Notes: generated by a model from the letters alone, not told the origin. DNA of 9,043 nucleotides from an uncultured Clostridia bacterium (GCA_945834965.1 CAMAHZ010000040.1:1-9043), one strand, 5' to 3'; shown: positions 1-6,800, numbered from the stretch's first letter. Program-made: numbers and translations.

Positions 1-20
1 TTTAAATAATTTAATGAGAC

Positions 21-35
21 GCGCACAAAGCGCAC
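21..35 (-). terminator. Possible weak terminator after malQ
   Basis: Seven bases past the malQ stop, GCGCAC occurs twice with AAA between. In minus-strand RNA the two GUGCGC copies can pair with each other (6 bp including two G-U pairs, UUU loop), but the following bases (GTCTCATTAAATTATTT) do not start with a T run. Read on the plus strand, a 4-bp GCGC stem is followed by ACTTTTT. The element may terminate transcription in either direction, or the operon may continue past the window. Confidence 0.3.
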
Positions 36-41
36 TTTTTA

Positions 42-1544
42 TTAATCTCTTCCGCTGTCTTTGATAAGCTTTTTAAGTAGCGCCATATTGCGCCTTGAAG
101 GCATCTTCTCCAAGCGGTATTGCCAGTTGCCCGTAGGGGTCGAAGGAATATTCATACGGCAGGAATTATCTTGCCCTAAAATATCCTGTATGGGCAGAAT
201 TACCATATAGGACTTGCTATACGCCGCCGATTTACACAGCGCCCAAGCAACGTCCTGTTCGGTAACCAACGGCTCGTAAATGCCCTGCTCCTTCATAGAA
301 GCACGAAGTCTTTTCTTGAACGCCGCATACTCTTCTTGGGAAAGCTGTTTAATATATCCGACAGCCGTGTCGTTATCGTGAGTACCCGTATAGGTTACGG
401 AATTTTCTACGATATTTTTAGGCAGGTACGAGTTAGTATCGCTGCCGTCGAAGGCAAAGAGCAGGATATTCATACCGGGAAGGTTGCATCCGTCCCTTAA
501 CCCTATTACGCCGTCGTCCAAAATGCCCAAGTCTTCGGCGATAATCTCGGTTTTGCCAAGGCGTTTTTCAATCTCGTCGAAGAACTCCTTGCCGGGGCCT
601 TTTTCCCACTCGCCTTGAGTTGCGTCCTGCGCGTCGGCAGGGATTGCATAGTAGCGGTCGAACCCCCTGAAATGGTCGATACGGATTACGTCGTACATCT
701 CTTTAGCCTTAGCTATCCTTGCCATCCACCAGCCGTAATTTTCCGCCTTAGCCGCGTTCCAGTTATACAAGGGGTTACCCCAAAGCTGACCCTTTGCCGA
801 GAAATAATCGGGGGGAACGCCTGCCACCTTAACGGGCTTTAAATCTTCGTCGAGCTGGAAAAGCTCCGGACGAGCCCACAAATCGGAAGAATCGTAGGCA
901 ATGTACAGGGGAATATCGCCTATTATCTTAATCCCCAAGCCGTTGACGTACTTTTTTAACGCCTGCCATTGACGGTTGAATTGATACTGCACGAACAGCC
1001 AGAAACAGTAGTCGGCACGATAAACCGAATTTCTGAATTCGTACATAGCCAAATGCTCTTTGTACTTGTACGCGTCGGGGAAGTTATAAAAGCTGTCGCC
1101 ATAACGATTTTTAAGCGACATAAACAGGGCGTAATCTTCGTACTCGCCGCTGTTAATGAAGTCGACGAACGCCTGCGAACGGATATTGAAGCGGGAATAT
1201 GCCTTAATCAACAGCTCGTAATGCTTTTCTGCAACCTTGTCGTAATCGACCCTTTGGCAGGGTGATTTAGCAGACTCCAACTCGCTCTCGTCCAAAAGCC
1301 CCTGCCTTTGAAGGTCGACCAAGTCGATAAAATAGGGGTTGCCCGAATTACAGCAGACGGACATATAGGGCGAATCGCCGTACATCGTCTGTTGCAGGGG
1401 GAGAATCTGCCAGTACTTTACGCCTGCCTTTTTCAAAAGGTCTGCAAACTCATACGCTTCTTTACCGAGCGAGCCTATGCCGAATTCGTTCGGTAAGGAC
1501 GAAATGTGGCATAAAACCCCCAAGCCTCTCTCTTTTTTCATCAT
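42..1544 (-). CDS. malQ: 4-alpha-glucanotransferase (amylomaltase, GH77)
   Basis: This enzyme moves alpha-1,4-glucan segments between maltodextrins and releases glucose, acting in cytoplasmic maltodextrin or glycogen metabolism. The 500 residues match the usual bacterial GH77 length and form one catalytic domain. The family landmarks are in order: an N-terminal G(L/I)xxHISSLP-like motif (about residues 9-18), YGDSPYMS (55-62), GDIPLYIAYDSSD (209-221), RIDHFRGF (288-295) with the expected nucleophile Asp290, AEDLG (336-340) with acid/base Glu337, GTHDN (387-391) with Asp390, and the C-terminal RMNIPST/GNW segment (463-474). Catalytic roles are assigned by family analogy. Two adjacent ATG codons (1544 and 1541) are both possible; a GGGGA site at 1551-1555 lies 6 or 9 nt from them. 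It is the last gene of the probable purA operon, 33 nt after dapL. The gene is intact, and its place behind nucleotide and diaminopimelate genes is not explained by function. Confidence 0.96.
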   Translation of the reverse strand: MMKKERGLGVLCHISSLPNEFGIGSLGKEAYEFADLLKKAGVKYWQILPLQQTMYGDSPYMSVCCNSGNPYFIDLVDLQRQGLLDESELESAKSPCQRVDYDKVAEKHYELLIKAYSRFNIRSQAFVDFINSGEYEDYALFMSLKNRYGDSFYNFPDAYKYKEHLAMYEFRNSVYRADYCFWLFVQYQFNRQWQALKKYVNGLGIKIIGDIPLYIAYDSSDLWARPELFQLDEDLKPVKVAGVPPDYFSAKGQLWGNPLYNWNAAKAENYGWWMARIAKAKEMYDVIRIDHFRGFDRYYAIPADAQDATQGEWEKGPGKEFFDEIEKRLGKTEIIAEDLGILDDGVIGLRDGCNLPGMNILLFAFDGSDTNSYLPKNIVENSVTYTGTHDNDTAVGYIKQLSQEEYAAFKKRLRASMKEQGIYEPLVTEQDVAWALCKSAAYSKSYMVILPIQDILGQDNSCRMNIPSTPTGNWQYRLEKMPSRRNMALLKKLIKDSGRD

Positions 1545-1577
1545 AATAATTCCCCGTTAGTTTTATCTTACGTTATA

Positions 1578-2762
1578 TTATTTGCTTAAAAGTTTTTTTA
1601 TTCTTGAAACCGCTTCCTGCGTGGTTTGACTGCTGCCGAAAGCCGTTAAACGAAGGAAGCCTTCGCCGTTTTTGCCAAAGCCTGCGCCGGGCGTGCCGAC
1701 GACCTGAGCTTCGTTTAAAAGTAAATCGAAGAACTCCCAACTGCCCATATTGTTGGGACACTTTAACCAAATATAGGGCGAATTTTTACCGCCCGTATAC
1801 CAAATACCAAGCTCGTCCATGCACTTTGCAATGGTTGCGGCGTTTGCCTGATAGTACGCAATATTTTCCTTAATCTGCGCCATACCTTCTTTGGTGAACA
1901 CAGCCGCCGCGCCTGCCTGAATGATATAGGGCGTGCCGTTGTATTTGGTAGCCTGACGCCTGTACCACAGCTTGTTGGCGTTAAGCCCGTCGCCGCCTAA
2001 TTCCTTAGGGATAATCGTACAGCCGCAGCGAACGCCCGTAAAGCCTGCAATTTTAGAGAACGAATAGAACTCGATTGCACAGCCCCTTGCACCTTCTATC
2101 TGGAAGATTGAACGAGCCGCACCCTTTTCGGTGATAAAGCTCTCGTAAGCGCAGTCGTATAAAATAACCGCACCCTTTTTTAACGCGTAGTCCACCCACT
2201 CTTTAAGCTGTGCAACAGAGTACGCCGCACCCGTGGGGTTGTTGGGCGAGCAGATATAGATTATATCGCAGTCCACGCTATAGTCGGGCATAGGCAAAAA
2301 GCCGTTTTCCTTAGTTGCGTTTGCAAAGATGACCTTGCGCCCTGCCATAACGTTGGTGTCTACGTAGACGGGATATACGGGGTCGGGAACTAAGACGGTG
2401 TTGTCGGTGCCGAATATATCCAAGATATTGCCCAAGTCGCTCTTTGCGCCGTCGGATACGAATATTTCGTCCATACCGATTTCCACGCCGAAATCTTTGT
2501 AATATCCCTTGATTGCCTGCCTTAAGAAGTCGTAACCTTCGTAGGGGCCGTAGCCTTTGAAAGTTTCCTTTTTCGCCATTTCGTCAACGGCGGTGTGCAT
2601 TGCGGAAATAACTGCGGGGGCAAGGGGCAGAGTTACGTCGCCTATGCCGAGCTTTAACACCTTTTTATCGGGGTGTGCGGCGGCGTATTTAGCCGACCTG
2701 TCTGCAACTTCTGCAAAGAGATAGTTCTGAGCTATGTTGCTGAAATTAGTGTTGTATTTCAT
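1578..2762 (-). CDS. dapL: LL-diaminopimelate aminotransferase (PLP fold type I)
   Basis: DapL converts tetrahydrodipicolinate plus glutamate directly to LL-2,6-diaminopimelate and 2-oxoglutarate, bypassing the succinylated or acetylated intermediates of the other lysine routes. The 394 residues form a class I/II aminotransferase. Visible motifs are LGIGDVTLPL (38-47, the DapL-type N-terminal motif), YGPYEGY (71-77), SDGAKSD (103-109, PLP phosphate binding), SPNNPTG (172-178), LYDCAYE (201-207) and YSFSKIAGFTGVRCG (233-247), in which Lys237 should carry PLP. The IGDVT and AGFTGVRCG motifs favour DapL over a generic aspartate aminotransferase. It is slightly shorter than the roughly 410 residues I recall for characterised DapL. 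The start is supported by an AAGGG site (2772-2776) 9 nt upstream. It follows pyrG by 91 nt and precedes malQ by 33 nt. Its product is the substrate of DapF, encoded two genes upstream, which strengthens the assignment. Confidence 0.95.
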   Translation of the reverse strand: MKYNTNFSNIAQNYLFAEVADRSAKYAAAHPDKKVLKLGIGDVTLPLAPAVISAMHTAVDEMAKKETFKGYGPYEGYDFLRQAIKGYYKDFGVEIGMDEIFVSDGAKSDLGNILDIFGTDNTVLVPDPVYPVYVDTNVMAGRKVIFANATKENGFLPMPDYSVDCDIIYICSPNNPTGAAYSVAQLKEWVDYALKKGAVILYDCAYESFITEKGAARSIFQIEGARGCAIEFYSFSKIAGFTGVRCGCTIIPKELGGDGLNANKLWYRRQATKYNGTPYIIQAGAAAVFTKEGMAQIKENIAYYQANAATIAKCMDELGIWYTGGKNSPYIWLKCPNNMGSWEFFDLLLNEAQVVGTPGAGFGKNGEGFLRLTAFGSSQTTQEAVSRIKKLLSK

Positions 2763-2794
2763 AATAAATTACCCTTTAGGTTTATAAAGTTTTA

Positions 2795-2840
2795 TCGCCT
2801 TATCGGGGTAAACGGGATAACCCCTTTAGCCGACAGGCGA
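2795..2840 (-). repeat. Inverted repeats in the pyrG-dapL gap
   Basis: The 91-nt gap holds two nested inverted repeats: an outer TCGCC/GGCGA pair (2795-2799 and 2836-2840) and an inner GGGGT/ACCCC pair (2805-2809 and 2820-2824). On the minus strand the structure is followed by TAAAACTTTAT, not a clear T run, so it is a weak candidate for partial termination, RNA processing or mRNA protection between pyrG and dapL. The dapL ribosome binding site (2772-2776) lies outside it. Confidence 0.45.
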
Positions 2841-2853
2841 GTTGAAAACGAAA

Positions 2854-4452
2854 TTATTTAAGTGAATATTTAACAGCCGCCTTGATGAACTCACGGAAAA
2901 TAGGGTGAGCGTTCTGGGGACGGGACTTGAATTCGGGGTGGAACTGCACGCCGATAAAGAAGTCTAAAGAAGGAATTTCTACCGCTTCTACGAGCGAGCC
3001 GTTGGGCGAAGTGCCTGCAACGACCAAGCCTGCGTTAATAAGTTCTTCACGGTAGTCGTTGTTGTACTCGTATCTGTGGCGGTGGCGTTCGGAAATCATA
3101 TCTTCGCCGTAGCTTTGTTTCATAATGTCGCCGAGCACCTTGCAAGGGTATGCACCCAAACGCATAGTGCCGCCCATTTTAACGCCGTGCTGGTCGGGCA
3201 TTAAGTCGATTACGGGGTGTTTGGTTTCGGGGTTGAACTCGGTTGAGTTTGCGTCCTTATAGCCCAAGACGTTCCTTGCGTATTCGATAACCGCAGTCTG
3301 CATACCTAAGCATATGCCGAAGTAAGGCACGTTGTTCTTTCTGCAATACTCTGCGCAAAGGAGCATACCTTCTACGCCGCGGTTGCCAAAGCCGCCGGGC
3401 ACGATAATGCCGTCTACGCCGCCGAGCTGAGTATCCACCGTCTCTTCGGTGAGCACTTCGGTATCCACCCACCTTATCTCTACCTTTGCACCGTTTTCAT
3501 AACCTGCGTGTGCGAGCGCTTCCGCAACCGAAAGATATGCGTCGTGCAACTGCACGTACTTGCCGCAGAGTGCGATTTTAACAACCTTATCCCTTGCTTC
3601 GATTCTTGCAAGCATCTTGTTCCATTCGGTCAAGTCGATAACTCTGGGGTCAAGGTTGAGCCTTTTGCACACGATTTCGGAGAAGTTGCTCTCTTCAAGC
3701 ATAGTAGGGCATTGATAGAGCACGGGCATCGTCATATTTTCTATACAGCACTCGGGTGCGATATTGCAGAACATTGCAATCTTATCCCTTACGTCCTTGG
3801 GCATAGGTGCGTCTACCCTCGGAATGATTATGTCGGGATTGATACCCATACCCTGCAACTCCTTAACGGAATGTTGGGTGGGCTTTGACTTAAACTCTTC
3901 CGAGCCCGAAATATAGGGTACTAAAGTTACGTGAATAAAACAGCAGTTTTCCCTGCCCACTTCCCTTGATACCTGACGGATAGCTTCGATAAAGGGCTGA
4001 CTTTCGATATCGCCTATCGTGCCGCCGATTTCGGTTATAACGACGTCTGCGCCCGTAGACTTGCCTACGGAATAGATAAACGTCTTAATTTCGTTGGTGA
4101 TGTGGGGAATAATCTGCACGGTCTGACCGAGATATTCGCCGTTTCTTTCCTTATTGAGTACGTTCCAATATACCTTACCCGTCGTAAGGTTGGAGTACTT
4201 GTTTAAGTTTTCGTCAATAAACCTTTCGTAATGTCCCAAGTCAAGGTCGGTTTCAGCGCCGTCGTCGGTTACGAAAACTTCACCGTGCTGGAAGGGGCTC
4301 ATCGTGCCGGGGTCGATATTGATGTAGGGGTCAAGCTTTTGAGAAGCGACCTTATAGCCCCTGCACTTTAAAAGTCTTCCGAGCGATGCGGCGGTTATAC
4401 CCTTGCCCAAACCGGACACTACGCCGCCTGTTACGAAAATGTACTTAGTCAT
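2854..4452 (-). CDS. pyrG: CTP synthase (glutamine-hydrolysing)
   Basis: CTP synthase aminates UTP to CTP using ATP and the ammonia released from glutamine, the last step of pyrimidine nucleotide synthesis. At 532 residues it has standard full length. The N-terminal synthetase domain (about 1-270) shows FVTGGVVSGLGKG (6-18) with P-loop Lys17, KLDPYINIDPG (39-49), DDGAETDLDLGHYERF (63-78), EIGGTIGDIES (141-151) and the SEEFKSKPTQHS segment (184-195). The C-terminal class I glutamine amidotransferase domain (about 290-530) has VPGGFGNRG (351-359), FGICLGMQ (378-385) with nucleophile Cys381, and GVQFHPEF (501-508) with His505 and Glu507, giving a complete Cys-His-Glu triad. AGAGGTG at 4458-4464, 5 nt before ATG, fixes the start. 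It lies between dapF (32 nt upstream) and dapL (91 nt downstream). Its glutamine would come from GlnN. Nothing in the protein looks abnormal. Confidence 0.98.
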   Translation of the reverse strand: MTKYIFVTGGVVSGLGKGITAASLGRLLKCRGYKVASQKLDPYINIDPGTMSPFQHGEVFVTDDGAETDLDLGHYERFIDENLNKYSNLTTGKVYWNVLNKERNGEYLGQTVQIIPHITNEIKTFIYSVGKSTGADVVITEIGGTIGDIESQPFIEAIRQVSREVGRENCCFIHVTLVPYISGSEEFKSKPTQHSVKELQGMGINPDIIIPRVDAPMPKDVRDKIAMFCNIAPECCIENMTMPVLYQCPTMLEESNFSEIVCKRLNLDPRVIDLTEWNKMLARIEARDKVVKIALCGKYVQLHDAYLSVAEALAHAGYENGAKVEIRWVDTEVLTEETVDTQLGGVDGIIVPGGFGNRGVEGMLLCAEYCRKNNVPYFGICLGMQTAVIEYARNVLGYKDANSTEFNPETKHPVIDLMPDQHGVKMGGTMRLGAYPCKVLGDIMKQSYGEDMISERHRHRYEYNNDYREELINAGLVVAGTSPNGSLVEAVEIPSLDFFIGVQFHPEFKSRPQNAHPIFREFIKAAVKYSLK

Positions 4453-4457
4453 ATTTG

Positions 4458-4464
4458 CACCTCT
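4458..4464 (-). promoter_or_regulatory. Ribosome binding site of pyrG
   Basis: AGAGGTG on the minus strand, 5 nt before the pyrG ATG, in an otherwise A/T-rich 32-nt gap after dapF. Confidence 0.75.
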
Positions 4465-4484
4465 TAGGTATGATATATTTTAAA

Positions 4485-5324
4485 TTAAATCTCCACGAAC
4501 CCCGTGAAAGCAAGGGTTGCACTTCCTTCCATATAGACGGTTTCGTCGGTATAGGTTATGATAAGGTCGCCGCCCCTAAGGTGAACGGTGATGGGTACGT
4601 TTTTATCGGCGTAGCCGTTTAAAACCGCCGCAACGCCAACCGCGCAGGCGCCCGTGCCGCAAGCCCAGGTTTCGCCGCTGCCCCTTTCCCAAACGCGCAT
4701 CTTCATTTCGTTACGGGCAATCACCTTAACGAACTCGGTGTTTATTCTGTCGGGAAAATACTTTGCGTTTTCAAATAAAGGACCGATTTTTTCAATATCT
4801 AAATCGTCGGGCTCCTTGTACACAACGCAATGGGGGTTGCCCATAGAAACCAAGGTTACGTTATACTCTTTTCCGCCTATTTCAACGGGCTGACTTACCA
4901 CGCTTTCGCCCTTTAAGGTGGAAGGAATTTTTTCGCCGTCTAACTCAGCAGGCCCCATATCCACCCTTGCGGAAGCAACCGTGCCATCGTCGTTAAACTT
5001 AAACTTAAGAACCTTTATACCCGAAAGCGTTTCTATGCGGCAGGTATCACCCTTGACGTAGCCCAAATCGTGCGCAAGCTTGCCTACGCAGCGTACGCCG
5101 TTGCCGCACATCTTACCTTCCGAGCCGTCCGCATTGAACATACGCATTTTGCAGTCGGCAATATCCGAACGACACAAAAGTATTACGCCGTCTCCGCCGA
5201 TTGAAAAGTGCCTGTCGGAAAGGCGAATTGCAAGCTGTTCGATATTCTCAAGCTCGCCGTTCATACAGTCGAAGTAAATATAGTCGTTGCCGATGCCGTG
5301 CATCTTATAAAATTTTGTCAACAT
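4485..5324 (-). CDS. dapF: Diaminopimelate epimerase
   Basis: DapF is a cofactor-free epimerase that interconverts LL- and meso-diaminopimelate, supplying lysine synthesis and the peptidoglycan cross-link. The 279 residues match family length and the two-domain fold. The motif KMHGIGNDYI (7-16) opens the protein, Cys73 lies in NADGSEGKMCGNGVRC (64-79), and Cys222 lies in GSGETWACGTGA (215-226). These are the two expected catalytic thiols. GNPHCV (162-167) and the Asp/Arg segment near 192 are also family-like. The start is chosen because residues 1-7 form the usual first beta strand before MHG and no better start exists. Oddly, the 13 nt between the purA stop and this ATG are A/T-rich (TCAAAAAATAAAT) with no Shine-Dalgarno match, so translation may depend on coupling to purA. 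It sits 32 nt before pyrG and shares a pathway with dapL. Confidence 0.97.
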   Translation of the reverse strand: MLTKFYKMHGIGNDYIYFDCMNGELENIEQLAIRLSDRHFSIGGDGVILLCRSDIADCKMRMFNADGSEGKMCGNGVRCVGKLAHDLGYVKGDTCRIETLSGIKVLKFKFNDDGTVASARVDMGPAELDGEKIPSTLKGESVVSQPVEIGGKEYNVTLVSMGNPHCVVYKEPDDLDIEKIGPLFENAKYFPDRINTEFVKVIARNEMKMRVWERGSGETWACGTGACAVGVAAVLNGYADKNVPITVHLRGGDLIITYTDETVYMEGSATLAFTGFVEI

Positions 5325-5337
5325 ATTTATTTTTTGA

Positions 5338-6621
5338 TTAGTCGGGCATTACTATGCACTGATTTCTCTCTGCGCCGACGGATACGTATTTAATTTTGCA
5401 CTCGCACAGCTTTTCCAAAAGGTGAATATAGTCCAAAGCTTCTTTAGGGAGCTCGTCTGCGGTCTTGCACTTAGTTATATCGCAGTGCCAACCCTTGACC
5501 TTTTCAAATACGGGCTTGCAGTCGTCAAGCACGTCGGTGAAGGGGAACTCGTCCAAAATCTTACCGTTAAGCTCGTAATGAGTGCAGATTTCGATTTCTT
5601 CGTAGTCGTCTAAGATGTCGAGCTTGGTCAAGGCGATTTCGTCTGCGCCCTGACACCTTATGCCGTAACGGGACGCAACCACGTCGAAAGGACCTACTCT
5701 TCTCGGTCTGCCCGTAGCCGCGCCGTATTCGCCGCCAAGCTCACGAAGCCTATCCGCCTTCTTTCCGAAGTATTCGCAGGTGAAAGGACCTGCGCCCACG
5801 CAGCTTGAATACGCCTTCATAATGCCGATGGACTTATCGAGCTTTAAGTTGGGCACGCCTGCGCCGATAGGCGCATACGCAGCAATAGTCGAAGATGAAG
5901 AAGTATAGGGAACTATACCGAAGTCGATGTCCCTGAGTGCGCCGAGCTGAGCTTCGAACATAATCTTTTTGCCCTGCTTGTTGGCTTCGTTGAGATATAC
6001 GCCCGTGTCGATTATATAGTCGCAAAGGGGCTTGCCGTACGTTTCGAAGTAGTCAATCATATCGTCTACCTTTACGGGGTCGAAGCCGTACGCCTTAATG
6101 GTCATATTCTTCCAGGCAACTATATCGGGCAATCTCTTGTAGAGACGGGAAAGATTTAAAAGCTCGCCCATACGGAACGCCTTTTTCATATACTTGTCGG
6201 CGTAGATGGGCGCAATGCCGCGCCTTGTAGAGCCGTAGGGCTTGCCCGTAGCTTTGGTAAGCCTGTCCTCTTCCATAATATCCTGCAATACGTTGTAGGG
6301 CATAGTGATTATGGCTTTATCCGAAATTTTAAGATTTTCGGGGGTAATCTTTATACCGCCTGCACGAAGCTTTTCAATCTCGCCGCAAAGGTGCTTTATG
6401 TCGATAACCATACCGCAGCCTAAGACGTTTACTACTTCTTCACGCAAAATACCCGAAGGAAGCAAGTTTAAAATGAACTTGCCCTTTTCGTTGATGACGG
6501 TGTGACCGGCGTTATTGCCGCCCTGATAACGGCAGACGACGTCGTATTCCTGTGACAAAAGGTCAACCATTCTGCCCTTGCCTTCGTCGCCCCAGTTGAT
6601 TCCGCAGATACTTGTAAGCAT
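5338..6621 (-). CDS. purA: Adenylosuccinate synthase, divergent variant
   Basis: PurA condenses IMP with aspartate at the expense of GTP, the first committed step from IMP to AMP. The 427 residues are full length. WGDEGKGR (10-17) is the GTP/IMP loop with catalytic Asp12. NNAGHTV (36-42) contains His40. GRPRR (304-308) is the aspartate/IMP-binding loop, TKLD (332-335) is the guanine-binding motif, and VGAERN (415-420) lies near the end. Compared with the canonical family as I remember it, several loops differ: GKGR for GKGK, GSTRRGIAP (130-138) for GTTGRGIGP, and FEAQLGALRDIDFG (222-235) for FEGAQGTLLDIDHG. No key catalytic residue appears lost, and the pattern resembles a variant I associate with Clostridia, so the activity is probably retained. 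An AGGGGG site (6629-6634) 7 nt before ATG supports the start. It is the first gene of its operon, with its own promoter, 13 nt before dapF. Confidence 0.94.
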   Translation of the reverse strand: MLTSICGINWGDEGKGRMVDLLSQEYDVVCRYQGGNNAGHTVINEKGKFILNLLPSGILREEVVNVLGCGMVIDIKHLCGEIEKLRAGGIKITPENLKISDKAIITMPYNVLQDIMEEDRLTKATGKPYGSTRRGIAPIYADKYMKKAFRMGELLNLSRLYKRLPDIVAWKNMTIKAYGFDPVKVDDMIDYFETYGKPLCDYIIDTGVYLNEANKQGKKIMFEAQLGALRDIDFGIVPYTSSSSTIAAYAPIGAGVPNLKLDKSIGIMKAYSSCVGAGPFTCEYFGKKADRLRELGGEYGAATGRPRRVGPFDVVASRYGIRCQGADEIALTKLDILDDYEEIEICTHYELNGKILDEFPFTDVLDDCKPVFEKVKGWHCDITKCKTADELPKEALDYIHLLEKLCECKIKYVSVGAERNQCIVMPD

Positions 6622-6628
6622 ATTTTAT

Positions 6629-6634
6629 CCCCCT
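6629..6634 (-). promoter_or_regulatory. Ribosome binding site of purA
   Basis: AGGGGG on the minus strand, 7 nt upstream of the ATG at 6621. It supports this start, which also places the WGDEGKGR loop at the usual distance from the N-terminus. Confidence 0.75.
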
Positions 6635-6695
6635 AAAAAGAGTTTATTATTATTTGCGGCAAGTCGCCCTGCCTGAGAGTGAACGTACGCACCCA
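6635..6695 (-). promoter_or_regulatory. Untranslated leader of purA
   Basis: The predicted leader starts near 6695 and runs to the AGGGGG ribosome binding site. Its first half is G/C-richer than its surroundings and can form one short hairpin, GGCAG/TTGCC (6658-6673, 5 bp with one G-U pair). The second half is an unstructured A/T-rich stretch. I compared it by eye with purine, PRPP and other riboswitch consensus features I know and found no match. It may be a plain leader. Confidence 0.4.
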
Positions 6696-6717
6696 CATAC
6701 TATTATAAAATAGTATG
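6696..6717. promoter_or_regulatory. Candidate operator: 22-bp palindrome on the purA -10 box
   Basis: CATACTATT (6696-6704) and AATAGTATG (6709-6717) are perfect 9-bp inverted repeats around a 4-bp centre. The whole element covers the TATAAT box and extends to both sides. The upstream arm lies outside the predicted transcript, so a DNA-binding dimer is a better explanation than an RNA hairpin. I do not recognise the motif as any known operator. Confidence 0.6.
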
Positions 6718-6730
6718 GCGTTTAAGTCAA
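6702..6730 (-). promoter_or_regulatory. Sigma-A promoter of the purA operon
   Basis: On the minus strand TTGACT (6725-6730, five of six consensus bases) is separated by exactly 17 bp from a perfect TATAAT (6702-6707). Transcription would begin near 6695, giving a leader of about 74 nt before purA. As no other promoter of this quality is visible in the gaps downstream, it probably drives purA-dapF-pyrG-dapL-malQ. Confidence 0.85.
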
Positions 6731-6756
6731 GTTAAAAGCTTAAATAAAGCCTTATT

Positions 6757-6774
6757 CCGTAACAAAAGTTACGG
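6757..6774 (-). repeat. Second hairpin overlapping the glnN terminator
   Basis: CCGTAAC and GTTACGG (6757-6763 and 6768-6774) form a perfect 7-bp stem with a 4-nt loop. In the minus-strand RNA this stem uses the last bases of the terminator's 3' arm and spans its U run, so the two hairpins cannot both be fully paired. Confidence 0.55.
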
Positions 6775-6800
6775 CGCCGCAAAGTGTTTGCGGCGCCGTA
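6770..6800 (-). terminator. Intrinsic terminator of glnN
   Basis: A perfect 14-bp inverted repeat, TACGGCGCCGCAAA (6770-6783) against TTTGCGGCGCCGTA (6787-6800), with a 3-nt loop, begins 23 nt after the glnN stop codon. On the minus strand it is followed by ACTTTTGTTA (6760-6769), a short T-rich tail. The G/C-rich stem and its position between two same-strand genes, one of which has its own promoter, support termination of glnN. The tail is not a pure T run, so some readthrough into purA is possible. Confidence 0.85.

Noticed and set aside
3508..3888. 126-residue plus-strand ORF antisense to pyrG
   Set aside because: It lies wholly inside the well-supported pyrG gene, has no ribosome binding site or recognisable domain, and its composition is what the reverse complement of pyrG codons produces. 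The other plus-strand and overlapping minus-strand ORFs fall for the same reason.
5301..5303. Downstream ATG (residue 8) as the dapF start
   Set aside because: Starting at MHGIGND would remove the conserved first strand of the epimerase fold, and no Shine-Dalgarno site precedes it either.
6635..6695. Known riboswitch in the purA leader
   Set aside because: The leader is only about 60 nt before the ribosome binding site and has one short hairpin. I could not match conserved junction sequences of purine, PRPP, ZTP or preQ1 riboswitches, and no terminator stem or sequestered binding site is visible.
6702..6717. PerR-like box in the purA palindrome
   Set aside because: It is A/T-rich and symmetric, but the TTATAAT-N-ATTATAA arrangement is absent: the centre and arm spacing differ, and no oxidative stress gene is nearby.
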